DNA of 64,000 nt from an uncultured Dehalococcoidia bacterium (GTDB lineage Bacteria > Chloroflexota > Dehalococcoidia > Lucifugimonadales > UBA3495), in assembly GCA_951813535.1 (NCBI GenBank), contig OX638345.1, forward strand, positions 2,353,158 to 2,417,157, in the 5' to 3' direction. A model generated the notes under the pieces. It made no database searches, had not been told where the DNA came from, and saw only the letters and a program-made list of their open reading frames with translations. Each line of letters opens with the position of its first letter. Within the stretch, counting starts at the first letter, position 1. Position numbers and translations under genes: made by a program. Positions 45,013-54,490 of this stretch are shown piece by piece.

Positions 45013-45591
45013 CTAGGCGCTGCTCACGTTGTCGTCGCGGTTGCCAGCGAGCCGCATGCCGGCCTTTTCATGCTGGTGCCACCGCCAGTTCTCGCGGCCA
45101 ACCTCCCGCCATCCCAGCGGACGGCCCGCTCCCGGCCGGTAGTCCATTCCCTCCAGTTGCGGGCGGAACCAGGTGCTCGGGTTCTTCTCGGCCTGGCGCA
45201 GACGGTCGATGGTAATCACCAAGTCAGTCCGTTTGTACTGGCCCTCTTCAAATCCGCTGCCCATGAACAACGCGTCGTAGGGACACGCCTCAACGCAGAG
45301 GCCACAGAACATGCACCGTTGCAACTCAATGTCGAAGGTTTCCAGTCGGTACTTGTCCCCCTGTAGCGGCGCGGTTTCACTGGGTGCGGTGACGATCTTG
45401 ATGATCCCCAGCGGGCAGTACTTGGCGCACGATGCGCAACCCGTACACCGTTCCTCATACCAGGTGAACTCCTCGCCTCGGAACCGGGGATGTTGCCGGA
45501 TCCGTTGCTCGGGATACGAGGTCGTGAAAGGTTTGCGCATCAGGTTCGAGAGTGTTACCGCCAGCCCTTTCACCATTTCCAGTCCGTACAC
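45013..45591 (-). CDS. nuoI: NADH-quinone oxidoreductase subunit I
   Basis: A 192-residue iron-sulfur subunit bearing clusters N6a and N6b. The ligands are seen in CTGCASCAKYCPLG and CMFCGLCVEACPYDAL. The N-terminal FTTSYPEQRIRQHPRFRG is typical. A GTG start follows a GGAGG site eight bases upstream. It links the quinone module to an electron donor that is not encoded here. Confidence 0.95.
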   Translation of the reverse strand: MYGLEMVKGLAVTLSNLMRKPFTTSYPEQRIRQHPRFRGEEFTWYEERCTGCASCAKYCPLGIIKIVTAPSETAPLQGDKYRLETFDIELQRCMFCGLCVEACPYDALFMGSGFEEGQYKRTDLVITIDRLRQAEKNPSTWFRPQLEGMDYRPGAGRPLGWREVGRENWRWHQHEKAGMRLAGNRDDNVSSA

Positions 45592-45609
45592 TGCGTCACC
45601 TCCGCCTTT

Positions 45610-46857
45610 CTAGCCCATTCCAATCGTCGACGCGCCGCGCGCTACTGGGTTGGTCGCAATCGCCGTATGTGCGTCGGTCCGGACTTTTTCGCGGATGAAC
45701 CGGCCGAAGAACAGGATCGAACCGCCGGCCAGAGCGATATTGATGGCAGCCATGATCCACAGGTCCGCCGTGCTCAGCGAACCATTGGCGTCCCTCAGGA
45801 AGAACACTTCCAGCACCACCGCCGCCAGGTTGATTATGCTGAGCGGCATCAGGAACTTCCAGCATACCGCCATGATCTGGTCCAGGCGCAGTCGCGGGTA
45901 GGTGGACCTGATCCACACGAACAGGAAGATTCCGATGAACGTCTTGATCAGGAACCAGAGCCACCCCAGCCAATCAGCCAAAGGGCCGGCCCAACCCGCA
46001 AGAAACAGCGTGGCGATAAGACCCGACACCACCAGCACGCCACCGAACTCGGCGGCCTGGATCAGTGCGAACTTGATGCCGCTGTATTCGGTGTGATAGC
46101 CGGCGATGATTTCCGACTCCGCCTCCGCGACGTCGAAGGGAGTGCGGTTCAACTCGGCGGACATCCCAGCGATGAACACGAAGAACGCCAGCGGCTGTAC
46201 CAGGAAGAACGGCACCGCCTGAGCCGCGACGATGTCCCCTAGCGACATGGACCCGGCAACCAGCACCACGCCCAGCAACGACAGCACCACGGGCACTTCG
46301 TAGCTGAGCAGCACTGCGACCGCCCGCCCGGCGCCGAACAGCGCATACCTGTTGTTGGAGGCCCACCCGGCGGTGAATATCGCGATTGAAGTCAGCGAAC
46401 TCACGGCCAGTACGAAAAGGACTCCCACGTTCAGGTCAACCAGCGCCACGTCCTTGGCGAACGGCAGCACGGCGGTTCCCAGCAGCACGGCGGCCACCAT
46501 GATGACCGGTACGGCGGTGAAGGCAAGCCGGTCCGCCCCGTAAGGGATGATGTCCTCTTTGGTTATAAGCTTGGCCAGGTCTGCGATCGGTTGGAAAGCG
46601 CCGAACGGCCCCCATCGATTGGGGCCAACACGGTTTTGGAACCTGCCCAGCAACCTCCGCTCGCCCCAACTGACAATCGCCGCTCCCAGCAACACCGCGT
46701 TGATCAGGATCAGCATGATGACCAGGCCGGCGATGAGATAGCTCAGCCAGCAGGGCGCAACGTGTCCCACCGCGTTGTAGATGAAGTAAAACAGCGGATT
46801 GCCACCCAGCACGCCATCGGCGCTGAGCATCCCGTCAGCGTTGGTCACGCACCGCAT
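45610..46857 (-). CDS. nuoH: NADH-quinone oxidoreductase subunit H
   Basis: A 415-residue membrane subunit that forms the quinone entry site. Motifs: ERRLLGRFQNRVGPNRWGPFG, LIQAAEFGGVLVVSGLIA following YHTEYSGIKFAL, and ELNRTPFDVAEAESEIIAGY. ATG overlaps the nuoD stop by one base. An extra N-terminal region of about 35 residues before the first helix is unusual, so a later start is possible. Confidence 0.94.
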   Translation of the reverse strand: MRCVTNADGMLSADGVLGGNPLFYFIYNAVGHVAPCWLSYLIAGLVIMLILINAVLLGAAIVSWGERRLLGRFQNRVGPNRWGPFGAFQPIADLAKLITKEDIIPYGADRLAFTAVPVIMVAAVLLGTAVLPFAKDVALVDLNVGVLFVLAVSSLTSIAIFTAGWASNNRYALFGAGRAVAVLLSYEVPVVLSLLGVVLVAGSMSLGDIVAAQAVPFFLVQPLAFFVFIAGMSAELNRTPFDVAEAESEIIAGYHTEYSGIKFALIQAAEFGGVLVVSGLIATLFLAGWAGPLADWLGWLWFLIKTFIGIFLFVWIRSTYPRLRLDQIMAVCWKFLMPLSIINLAAVVLEVFFLRDANGSLSTADLWIMAAINIALAGGSILFFGRFIREKVRTDAHTAIATNPVARGASTIGMG

Positions 46858-47963
46858 CAGCGGTCGACCTCGCCCATGTTTATGTCAACGCTGCCCAGGG
46901 AAACGATCATGTCGGCCAATTTCCACCCGAGCAGCAGGTGCTCGGTGATGGTCAGGTTGATCAGGGAAGGCGACCGTATTTTGCAACGGTATGGGGACAC
47001 TCCGCCGTCGCTCACCAGGAAGAAACCCAACTCCCCTTTCGAGGCCTCGACACGCCCATACGCTTCGGCGCCGGGCGCAGCCCGAAGGACCATCGGCAAC
47101 TCCAGTCGCACCGGTCCCGGTTCAATCTGCGCTACGCATTGCCGCACAATGCGGAGGCTCTGGCGTACTTCCTGCATCCGAACCCAAAATCGGTCGTAAT
47201 TGTCTCCGTTTTCACCCAAGGGAATGTCGAATGCCACTTGGTCATACGCGTCATACGGGGCGACCTTGCGCCAGTCCCAATTGATTCCGCTGGCGCGCAG
47301 CACTGGTCCGCTCACCGAGCAGTTGATCGCAACGTCAGGCGGTAGCGGGCTCACTCCTCGAGTACGCACCATGAGTATCTCGTTGCTGAGCAGCAGGTTC
47401 TCCAGCTCCTCCAGCTCCCCTTCAAAATCGCTGAGGAATTGGTCCAGGGCTGGCCAGAAATCGGGCGGTGCGTCTGCGAATACACCCCCCGGACGCGAGT
47501 AGCTGACAGTTATCCGCGCGCCGCACAGCATTTCGAATAGGTCAAGGATCCGTTCCCGGCTGCGGAAGGTGTACATCAGCGGTGTGCCGAACGCACCCAA
47601 TTCCTGCACGAAGAATCCGACCGCAATCAGGTGGCTGGCGATGCGCTGAAGTTCCGCCGTCAGCGTCCGCAAGTACTTGCCTCTCGGCGGCGGCTCGATG
47701 CCCAGCAGTTGTTCCACCGCCAGGCAATACGCCTGGTTGTTGATCATGGACGACGTGTAATCCAGGCGGTCAGTGAGCGTAACCACCTGTACGTAGTTGC
47801 GCTCCTCAGCGAGCTTTTCGGAGCCCCGGTGCAGATACCCCAGCACCGGCTCGACTTCGACGATGTCCTCGCCGTCAAACGTGATACGGACCCGGAACAC
47901 GCCGTGCGTGCTGGGGTGCTGCGGCCCCACGTTGACCGTCATGGGCTCGGTGCGGATGGTCAT
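46857..47963 (-). CDS. nuoD: NADH-quinone oxidoreductase subunit D
   Basis: A 368-residue 49-kDa-type subunit forming the quinone pocket. Signatures: GPQHPSTHGVFRVRI near the N-terminus, YLHRGSEKLAEERNYVQVV (the H and R residues of the family), and a C-terminal DINMGEVDR ending. I took the ATG at 47963, giving MTIRTEPMTVNVGPQHP; the longer frame overlaps nuoC. Confidence 0.94.
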   Translation of the reverse strand: MTIRTEPMTVNVGPQHPSTHGVFRVRITFDGEDIVEVEPVLGYLHRGSEKLAEERNYVQVVTLTDRLDYTSSMINNQAYCLAVEQLLGIEPPPRGKYLRTLTAELQRIASHLIAVGFFVQELGAFGTPLMYTFRSRERILDLFEMLCGARITVSYSRPGGVFADAPPDFWPALDQFLSDFEGELEELENLLLSNEILMVRTRGVSPLPPDVAINCSVSGPVLRASGINWDWRKVAPYDAYDQVAFDIPLGENGDNYDRFWVRMQEVRQSLRIVRQCVAQIEPGPVRLELPMVLRAAPGAEAYGRVEASKGELGFFLVSDGGVSPYRCKIRSPSLINLTITEHLLLGWKLADMIVSLGSVDINMGEVDR

Positions 47964-47998
47964 GGCAAGCGGTTCCGAAACCCCCGGGCACGGGGTCC

Positions 47999-48442
47999 CT
48001 AAAGGAAGTCCTTTCGCAGCGGATGACCGTCGAACCCTTCCCACAGCATGATGCGTTTCATGTTGGGATGGCCCGTAAAACGGACACCCATCAGATCCCA
48101 GATTTCACGCTCCTGGAAATCCGCGCCCTTCCACACTCCGACCACCGAGGCGGCCGCGGGTTCTTCGCGCCCGTAGACCCGGCTGCGCACAACACCGGTT
48201 TGCCGCTTGGCGATTGAGGTCAGGTGGTATACCAGCTCGAAGTGCTCCACGAAGTCGATTGCGCTGATCGCGTTCAGGTATTTGAAGTCGATCTCATCGT
48301 CGTCGTGCAGCGCGCTCGCCACCGAACCCAGCGAGTTCGGTTCCACCCAAACCGCCGCGTCGTTCCACTCAACCACGGAGTTGGGCACCACCTCACGCAG
48401 GCGTTGCGCCAGGGTTTCGCCGGAAACGACGTTCAGCGTCAC
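47999..48442 (-). CDS. nuoC: NADH-quinone oxidoreductase subunit C
   Basis: A 147-residue 30-kDa-type peripheral subunit. Signatures: [22 protein letters not shown] and [41 protein letters not shown] start overlaps the nuoB stop by four bases, implying translational coupling. It is separate from nuoD, not fused. Confidence 0.93.
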   Translation of the reverse strand: MTLNVVSGETLAQRLREVVPNSVVEWNDAAVWVEPNSLGSVASALHDDDEIDFKYLNAISAIDFVEHFELVYHLTSIAKRQTGVVRSRVYGREEPAAASVVGVWKGADFQEREIWDLMGVRFTGHPNMKRIMLWEGFDGHPLRKDFL

Positions 48443-49071
48443 GGCTTGAAGCTCCCGTCGCCGAGATTGCGGTACTTCTTGATCTTCTCGTGCAACTCCA
48501 TGATTCCGTAGAGCAAGGCGTCGGGCCGGGGCGGACATCCTGGCACGTAAACATCCACCGGGATGATGTGGTCTACGCCCGGTACCACGCTGTACGATCC
48601 GAAGTAGGGTCCTCCGCTGGTGGCGCACACCCCCATCGAAATGACCCAACGCGGTTCGGCCATCTGCTCGTAGATGCGCTGGATTGGCGGCGCCATTTTC
48701 CACGTCACCGTGCCGGCCACGATCATCAGGTCGGCCTGCCGTGGCGATGCTCGGAAAACTTCCATGCCGAACCGGGAAATGTCGAATCGCCCCATGGCCG
48801 TCGCCATCATTTCGAAAGCGCAACATGCCAGCCCGAAGGACACTGGCCACAGCGCCGACTTGCGGCTCCAGTTGACCAGCGCATCCACCGAGGTGACCAT
48901 GAGGTTCCTCTGCAGGTCATCTGGAACCTCAATGGCCGGAACCTCGATTGGTGTCTGTGAGGCGGCGATTATTTCGTTGACTAATTGGCCTTCCGAACGG
49001 TCAATGTCCCAGGTGCGGTTGTGCAGCGGTCCGCCGGCCGATGGAAGGGTGAAATTGGTCTGCTCCGCCAT
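48439..49071 (-). CDS. nuoB: NADH-quinone oxidoreductase subunit B
   Basis: A 210-residue subunit holding cluster N2. The ligands are visible: [15 protein letters not shown] (two adjacent Cys), [14 protein letters not shown] and [16 protein letters not shown]. The start is ATG 49071, with AAAGGA upstream. About 50 residues precede the conserved core, including [16 protein letters not shown]. It is five bases downstream of nuoA. Confidence 0.95.
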   Translation of the reverse strand: MAEQTNFTLPSAGGPLHNRTWDIDRSEGQLVNEIIAASQTPIEVPAIEVPDDLQRNLMVTSVDALVNWSRKSALWPVSFGLACCAFEMMATAMGRFDISRFGMEVFRASPRQADLMIVAGTVTWKMAPPIQRIYEQMAEPRWVISMGVCATSGGPYFGSYSVVPGVDHIIPVDVYVPGCPPRPDALLYGIMELHEKIKKYRNLGDGSFKP

Positions 49072-49076
49072 ATCCT

Positions 49077-49463
49077 TTACCCCTGCCACTCCAGGTCCCG
49101 CTTGCGCCAGGCGTATGCCCAGGCCAGCAGCAGGATCCCGACGAAAACCGCCATCTCGATTAGCGCAAACAACTCGAGGGTCAGAAACTTGGTTGCCCAC
49201 GGGTAGAGGAAGACCACCTCTACGTCGAAAATCACAAAAAGGATAGCGAACATATAGTAGCGGAACTGGAACCGGTTCCACGTTCCGCCGATGGTCTGCA
49301 CCCCGCACTCGTAGGTGTCGTGCTTGACTGCGTTTGGCCGCGCCGGCCGGATCCCGAATCGGGAGAGCCCGTGCGAAGCCAGCAACATGCTGCACGGCAC
49401 AACGATCGAAATGACCAGGAAGATGGCGATCAGCCCATACTGGCCAAGGTAGTCTTCGAGCAT
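49077..49463 (-). CDS. nuoA: NADH-quinone oxidoreductase subunit A
   Basis: A 128-residue membrane subunit and first gene of the operon. It has three helices and the diagnostic cysteine loop [39 protein letters not shown]. The promoter for the operon should lie in the 100 bases that separate it from the divergent alpha/beta hydrolase gene. Confidence 0.95.
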   Translation of the reverse strand: MLEDYLGQYGLIAIFLVISIVVPCSMLLASHGLSRFGIRPARPNAVKHDTYECGVQTIGGTWNRFQFRYYMFAILFVIFDVEVVFLYPWATKFLTLELFALIEMAVFVGILLLAWAYAWRKRDLEWQG

Positions 49464-49564
49464 ATCAGCGGCTTCTCTGTTCGACAGGCTGCATGGTCTG
49501 GCTAAATGAGCGGCGGCATTATAGCATAATGGCTACTCACAAAAACCAAACCGAAGGTCATCCG

Positions 49565-50434
49565 ATGCCCGCCGCTTCATCAACCGACGACTGGACCAGC
49601 AACTTCATTTCTGCCAATGGAATTCGCCACCATTATCTGGAATGGGGAGATCCCGCCGATCCGCCGCTGCTGATGCTTCACGCCACCGGGCTCTGCGCCT
49701 GGCCCTGGAAACCGATCGCGCGCCGGCTCGCTGAACACTACCGGGTATTGGCCTTTGACCAGCGCGGTCACGGCGACACCGACAAGTCCGAAAAAGGCTA
49801 CCGGTTCGAATACGCCGGCGAAGATCTGGCCGCCATCGTGGAAGCTATGGGGCTCGAATCCCCGCGGGTCATTGGTCATTCCTCCGGCGGTCTGGCAAGC
49901 ATCATCGCGTCCAATCTGCTACCCGGCAGATTCGACCGTGTGATCCTGGTGGAAACCAGAGTCAGCAACGACGCTCCGACCGCGCCCAGCCAGGACCTGG
50001 CCCGCCGCGCCGAGCGTACCCGGATGAAGCGTTCCGTCTGGAATTCCCGCGAAGCAATGTTCGACGCTTACCGCACCCGCGCCGCCTTCAAGGATTGGGA
50101 GGACGAGACCTATCGTCAGTTCATCGAGGGTGGGACCCGGCTGCTGCCCGACGGCCGGGCCGAGCTCAAGTGCCACCCGGAAACCGAGGCCGCCTTCTAC
50201 GGCATGCGAGATGATCTGCGCGTTGAGGACTATCTCAGCGGACTGCCCGGCGATTGGCTCCTTCTCCTCGCTGACTACCCCGGCTCGCAGCGTCCCGATG
50301 ACCCTGGAATTGAACAATTCCGCAAACTGGTACCGGGTTCCGTGGTCAAGCCGATGGGCAAGGGTAGTCACTTCCTTCCCATGGAGTATCCTGAAGATGT
50401 GCTGGATGCGATACTCCACTGGTTCGATGAATAG
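49565..50434 (+). CDS. alpha/beta hydrolase
   Basis: A 289-residue alpha/beta-fold hydrolase. Nucleophile elbow GHSSGGLAS, oxyanion region LLMLHATGLCAWPWKPIARRL, LAFDQRGHGDTDKS strand-loop, and late GSHFLPMEYPEDV with the catalytic histidine. ATG 49565 has GAAGGT upstream; ATG 49529 is also in frame but lies within a -10-like TATAGCATAAT stretch. Substrate unknown (esterase, dehalogenase-like or lactonase). Confidence 0.85.
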   Translation: MPAASSTDDWTSNFISANGIRHHYLEWGDPADPPLLMLHATGLCAWPWKPIARRLAEHYRVLAFDQRGHGDTDKSEKGYRFEYAGEDLAAIVEAMGLESPRVIGHSSGGLASIIASNLLPGRFDRVILVETRVSNDAPTAPSQDLARRAERTRMKRSVWNSREAMFDAYRTRAAFKDWEDETYRQFIEGGTRLLPDGRAELKCHPETEAAFYGMRDDLRVEDYLSGLPGDWLLLLADYPGSQRPDDPGIEQFRKLVPGSVVKPMGKGSHFLPMEYPEDVLDAILHWFDE

Positions 50435-50494
50435 CGCTGGCCCGGGCAACTGGGCCAACTGCAACTGCCATCACGAACAAACAGGATCACTTCT

Positions 50495-51727
50495 GTGAGC
50501 TCTTTAAACGCAACATCCGGGCCGCTCGCCGGTCTCCGCGTGCTGGACCTTTCGATTATTGTGGCCGGCGGCACCGCCTCCTCGCTCATGGCTGACTTCG
50601 GGGCCGAAGTGATCAAGATTGAGCGCCCGGGCTCCGGTGACCCGTTGCGCAATTGGGGTCCCTTTTACAACGGCGTTTCGTTGTGGTGGAAGGTCCACTC
50701 CCGCAACAAGCGGTCCATCACGCTGAACATGGCCGACGCCCGCGGTCAGTCGATCCTCAAACAGTTGGCGTCTCAAGCCGACGTCCTCATCGAGGGATTT
50801 CGGCCCGGAACCCTGGAGCGCTGGAACCTCGGTCCATCGGACCTCCACGCCAGCGACGTAAACCCCGGCCTCGTGATCCTTCGCTTCTCCGGCTTCGGCC
50901 AGACCGGTCCCTATCGGGATCGCCCCGGCTTCGGCACCATCGCCGAGTGCATGAGTGGTTACATCGGCATGACCGGTTTTCCCGACACGCCGCCCAACCT
51001 GCCGCCGATTCCCCTCGCCGACGAGGTGGCCGGCGTCTTCGGCGCCATGGCCGGCATGATGGCCATCTACCGTCGCGACGCCGACAGCCGCGACGGCCGA
51101 CCCGGAAGCGGCCAGGTCGTCGACCTCAGCCTCTTTGAGCCGCTCTTCCGCCTGTGCATCCCCCACCTCACCATCTACGACCGCTTGGGCGAAATACGCG
51201 AGCGCGTCGGCAACGACTTCCCCGACGCGGCGCCGCGCAGCCTCTACCGCACCGGCGACGACCGTTGGCTGGGCCTCTCGGCCACCTCGCAGAACACTTG
51301 GGAGGGATTGGCCCGCGCCATGGGCCTGGATGAGCTACTGTCAGACCCGCGCTTCACCAACAACGCCGCGCGCCTCGAATCCAAGGACGACCTGAATGTC
51401 GTACTCCAGGACTGGCTGGGCTCGCGCAACGTCGACGCAATCATGGATGAACTGATCCCCGCCGGTGGGGTTGTGGGCCCGGTCTACAACAGCGCCGACA
51501 TCGTTGCGGATCCTCACTTTCAGGATCGCGACGACATCGTCGAAATCGAGGACCCCGAGTTGGGGCACACCCGGATGCTCGGTCTGGTCCCCAAGTTCAG
51601 TGAAACTCCCGGGGAACTCCGGCACATGGGCCCCACCGTAGGCGAGCACAACTCCGTCGTCTACGGCGATTGGTTGGGGCTGTCCGACGACGACCTCCGG
51701 TCTCTTGCCGCCGAAGGGGTCGTCTAG
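50495..51727 (+). CDS. CaiB/BaiF family CoA transferase
   Basis: A 410-residue class III CoA transferase that moves CoA between acyl groups, usually an alpha-substituted acid. N-terminal: GLRVLDLSIIVAGGTASSLMADFGAEVIKIERPGSGDPLR; the Asp of the catalytic motif lies near GFGTIAECMSGYIGMTGFPD. VDLSLFEPLFRL and LFR region follow. GTG start at 50495. Typically such genes accompany acyl-CoA degradation pathways. It precedes rdgB by two bases. Confidence 0.92.
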   Translation: MSSLNATSGPLAGLRVLDLSIIVAGGTASSLMADFGAEVIKIERPGSGDPLRNWGPFYNGVSLWWKVHSRNKRSITLNMADARGQSILKQLASQADVLIEGFRPGTLERWNLGPSDLHASDVNPGLVILRFSGFGQTGPYRDRPGFGTIAECMSGYIGMTGFPDTPPNLPPIPLADEVAGVFGAMAGMMAIYRRDADSRDGRPGSGQVVDLSLFEPLFRLCIPHLTIYDRLGEIRERVGNDFPDAAPRSLYRTGDDRWLGLSATSQNTWEGLARAMGLDELLSDPRFTNNAARLESKDDLNVVLQDWLGSRNVDAIMDELIPAGGVVGPVYNSADIVADPHFQDRDDIVEIEDPELGHTRMLGLVPKFSETPGELRHMGPTVGEHNSVVYGDWLGLSDDDLRSLAAEGVV

Positions 51728-51729
51728 TT

Positions 51730-52341
51730 ATGTCCGCCTCAGTGCTTGTCGTCGCCACCCGCAACCCGGGAAAGATGCGGGAATACCGGCAGTTGCTCGC
51801 GGATTGGCCTGTGGATCTCATTTCACTCGACGACGCGGGCGTTTCCGCCGACGTCGACGAAACCGGCGATACCTTCCTGGCCAATGCTCGCCTCAAGGCC
51901 GGCGAGTATGCTCGGTTGTCGAACCTGCCCACCATCTCGGACGACTCCGGCCTGGAAGTTCATGCCCTTGGCGGCGAGCCAGGGGTGTATTCCGCCCGCT
52001 ACGGAGGCGATGCCTGCCGGTCCGATGGCGAACGCGTTGCCCTGTTGCTGGACAATCTGCATGACGTGCCTTGGCCGCGCCGCTGGGCCCGGTTCCGCTG
52101 TGTTACGGCCATTGCCGCTCCTGGTGGCACAATTGTCGGCACGGCAGTCGGTTCGGTCGCTGGAATGATACAATCTGAACCGGAGGGTGAGCACGGTTTC
52201 GGTTACGATCCGGTGTTCCACCTGCCTTCTCTTGGGCAAACGATCGCTCAGGTGCCTTTGGAGATAAAAAACCGCATCAGCCACCGCGCCGACGCCGCGC
52301 GTAAAGCGCGGAGTATGTTCAACGCGCTTTCGGGCCAATAG
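51730..52341 (+). CDS. rdgB: XTP/dITP diphosphatase
   Basis: A 203-residue HAM1/RdgB protein that removes non-canonical purine nucleotides such as dITP and XTP. Motifs: VVATRNPGKMREYRQLL, TISDDSGLEVHALGGEPGVYSARYGG, GEHGFGYDPVFHLP and ISHRADAARK. ATG 51730 directly follows the CoA transferase stop. Confidence 0.94.
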   Translation: MSASVLVVATRNPGKMREYRQLLADWPVDLISLDDAGVSADVDETGDTFLANARLKAGEYARLSNLPTISDDSGLEVHALGGEPGVYSARYGGDACRSDGERVALLLDNLHDVPWPRRWARFRCVTAIAAPGGTIVGTAVGSVAGMIQSEPEGEHGFGYDPVFHLPSLGQTIAQVPLEIKNRISHRADAARKARSMFNALSGQ

Positions 52342-52360
52342 CAAATCTGGCGCACTCATC

Positions 52361-53377
52361 ATGATCACTGATCTCTTTGGCCGTCCCCTCAGGGACCTTC
52401 GCATCTCGGTCACCGACCGGTGCAATTTCCGGTGCCCATATTGCATGCCGGCCGAGATCTTCGGCGAGGCCTATGAGTTTCTGCCCAAGGACGAGATCCT
52501 CACCTTCGAGGAGATTTCACGGCTGGCGTCCCTCTTCGTCGATGCCGGCGTCAACAAACTGCGCATAACCGGCGGCGAGCCCTTGCTGAGAGTGGACTTG
52601 CACAAACTGATCGCGCAGTTGGCCGCGATACCCGGCGCCGACGACATCACCCTCACCACCAACGGCTACCTCCTCGCGCAGCAGGCGGCGCAACTCGCCG
52701 AGGCCGGTTTGGACCGCATCACGGTCAGCCTCGATTCCCTGGACGACGAGGTCTTCAAGCAGATGAACGGCCGGGGCTTCGGCACCCGCCGTGTTCTCGA
52801 CGGTATCGGCCGCGCGTCGGATGCCGGCCTAGACCCGGTTAAGATCAACGCTGTTGTGCAGAAAGGCGTGAACGAACACACCCTGGTCGACTTGGCGCGC
52901 CATTTCAGGGGCACGGGCCATATCGTCCGTTTCATCGAATACATGGACGTCGGCAACCGCAACGGCTGGAAGCTCGACGAGGTCGTGTCGGCGAGCGAAA
53001 TCGTGGCTATGATCGACGCCGAAATGCCCCTGGAGCCGGCGGAGCCCAACTATCGGGGCGAGGTCGCCAGCCGCTGGCGCTATCGCGACGGCTCGGGCGA
53101 AATCGGCGTGATCGCCTCGGTCACCCAGCCGTTCTGCGCCAACTGCACGCGGGCCCGACTGTCCACCGACGGCAAGTTGTATACCTGCCTGTTCGCGACC
53201 GACGGTGTCGACCTGCGCGGCCCAATGCGCCAGGGCGCGTCCGATGCCGAACTGGCCGGCGTCATCGCCGGTGCGTGGAGCGTGCGTCGTGACCGTTACT
53301 CTGAGGAGCGAACCGAATTGACCGCTACCGAAGCCGCCGCTCGCACCAAAGTTGAGATGTACCACATCGGCGGATGA
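52361..53377 (+). CDS. moaA: GTP 3',8-cyclase MoaA
   Basis: A 338-residue radical SAM enzyme starting molybdenum cofactor synthesis. The SAM cluster motif is [10 protein letters not shown] at residues 24-33; [11 protein letters not shown] follows. The second cluster cysteines are in [21 protein letters not shown]. It ends in YHIGG, the C-terminal Gly-Gly required for activity. It overlaps nothing but lies 19 bases after rdgB. Confidence 0.95.
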   Translation: MITDLFGRPLRDLRISVTDRCNFRCPYCMPAEIFGEAYEFLPKDEILTFEEISRLASLFVDAGVNKLRITGGEPLLRVDLHKLIAQLAAIPGADDITLTTNGYLLAQQAAQLAEAGLDRITVSLDSLDDEVFKQMNGRGFGTRRVLDGIGRASDAGLDPVKINAVVQKGVNEHTLVDLARHFRGTGHIVRFIEYMDVGNRNGWKLDEVVSASEIVAMIDAEMPLEPAEPNYRGEVASRWRYRDGSGEIGVIASVTQPFCANCTRARLSTDGKLYTCLFATDGVDLRGPMRQGASDAELAGVIAGAWSVRRDRYSEERTELTATEAAARTKVEMYHIGG

Positions 53378-53387
53378 TGAGGCACTT

Positions 53388-53897
53388 ATGACCACTGAAA
53401 ACGCCAGAAAACCCGCCGACGGTCTGACCCACCTGGCCGAAGACGGGAGTGCCCGCATGGTCGACGTCGGATGGAAGCCCGTGACCGACCGCATGGCTCA
53501 GGCTTGTGGGTACGTGGTTATGGAGCCGGCCACGCTGGCCCTGATCCGAGATGGTTTGATGAAGAAGGGCGACGTTCTCACCATCGCCCAATTGGCCGGA
53601 ATCATGGGCGCCAAGAAAACCTCGGAGCTCATTCCCTTGTGCCATCCCCTGCCCCTGAACAAGGTGGACGTGGAGCTCGAGTTGGAAGAAGCCGACCATC
53701 GCGTGCGTATCACCACGACGGCGACCACATCGGGTAAAACCGGTGTCGAGATGGAAGCTCTGACTGCGGTGTCGGTGGCCGCGCTCACCGTTTACGACAT
53801 GTGTAAGGCTGTCGATCGGGCCGTTCGCATCGATGGCGTGCGGCTGTTGCGCAAAACCGGCGGGCAGTCGGGCGACGTTGACCTTACCGACGCCTAG
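53388..53897 (+). CDS. moaC: cyclic pyranopterin monophosphate synthase MoaC
   Basis: A 169-residue enzyme catalysing the second part of cPMP formation. Motifs: [30 protein letters not shown] and [29 protein letters not shown] at 53388 is 10 bases after moaA stop. moaD and moaE are not seen here. Confidence 0.94.
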   Translation: MTTENARKPADGLTHLAEDGSARMVDVGWKPVTDRMAQACGYVVMEPATLALIRDGLMKKGDVLTIAQLAGIMGAKKTSELIPLCHPLPLNKVDVELELEEADHRVRITTTATTSGKTGVEMEALTAVSVAALTVYDMCKAVDRAVRIDGVRLLRKTGGQSGDVDLTDA

Positions 53898-54265
53898 CCC
53901 GTCCGTCTGGCGATCTCGGCTGCCAGGACGCGCACCGCCTCCGTCAGATACATCAACTGCGCCTCCGCCGGCAACTCCAACGGCCTGAATTCCTCGACCT
54001 GGTCGACCTCCAGCACCCCGACCACGCCCGGGATCGCGGTCACGTCCAGTTCGGCGATTTCGCCGTCGGGTGTCAGGACCACGCATCCGAGGTCCGGAAA
54101 CGGAGCCGGAGCTGGGTCGAGCTCAATCGCCTGTATCGACGTCATTCCCAGAAAGGCCGGGAATGGTTGTACTCGCCGGCACATTTCCGACACGGCCGCT
54201 TCGAGTGCGGCGACCGCCTGCCATAGGGCGTCCTCTCCGTCGCCCGGTCGATACTGCGCCGTCAT
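53894..54265 (-). CDS. unknown small protein
   Basis: A 123-residue acidic, soluble frame with no recognised domain, opposite and converging on moaC with a four-base overlap. Codon use resembles neighbouring genes and it has no membrane segment. The sequence [21 protein letters not shown] is unusual but not diagnostic. Confidence 0.45.
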   Translation of the reverse strand: MTAQYRPGDGEDALWQAVAALEAAVSEMCRRVQPFPAFLGMTSIQAIELDPAPAPFPDLGCVVLTPDGEIAELDVTAIPGVVGVLEVDQVEEFRPLELPAEAQLMYLTEAVRVLAAEIARRTG

Positions 54266-54269
54266 TCAA

Positions 54270-54299
54270 TTGACAACCCGGCCGGCCGGGCCTTACCAT
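54270..54299 (+). promoter_or_regulatory. promoter of the tRNA gene
   Basis: TTGACA at 54270-54275 and TACCAT at 54294-54299, spaced 18 bases, about 47 bases upstream of the mature tRNA. Confidence 0.55.
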
Positions 54300-54345
54300 T
54301 GATTTGTCCGCGGTAGCATCGGCGTCTGGTCGAGGCCGCTCGGTG

Positions 54346-54420
54346 GGCGACGTAGCTCAGTGGCAGAGCGGGCGCTTCATAAGCGCTAGGTCGTTGGTTC
54401 GAATCCATCCGTCGCCACCA
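54346..54420 (+). tRNA. tRNA with CAU anticodon (Met, or Ile2)
   Basis: A 75-base cloverleaf with encoded CCA. Acceptor GGCGACG/CGTCGCC; anticodon stem GGCGC/GCGCT around loop TTCATAA, giving anticodon CAU; T-loop TTCGAAT. The T-stem has one T-T mismatch. The G1-C72 pair and lack of three G-C pairs in the anticodon stem rule out an initiator. CAU is elongator Met or the lysidine-modified Ile2 tRNA, which sequence alone cannot separate. Confidence 0.9.
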
Positions 54421-54445
54421 TCGCTCCCAGCGAGCGCAAAACGAA

Positions 54446-54476
54446 AGCCGGGTCGTACGACCCGGCTCGTTTTTTT
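54446..54476. terminator. terminator after the tRNA
   Basis: An 11-base-pair palindrome AGCCGGGTCGT/ACGACCCGGCT followed by seven Ts on the plus strand; it also faces the end of the PAC2 gene. Confidence 0.85.
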
Positions 54477-54490
54477 GCTGAATGGGCATC

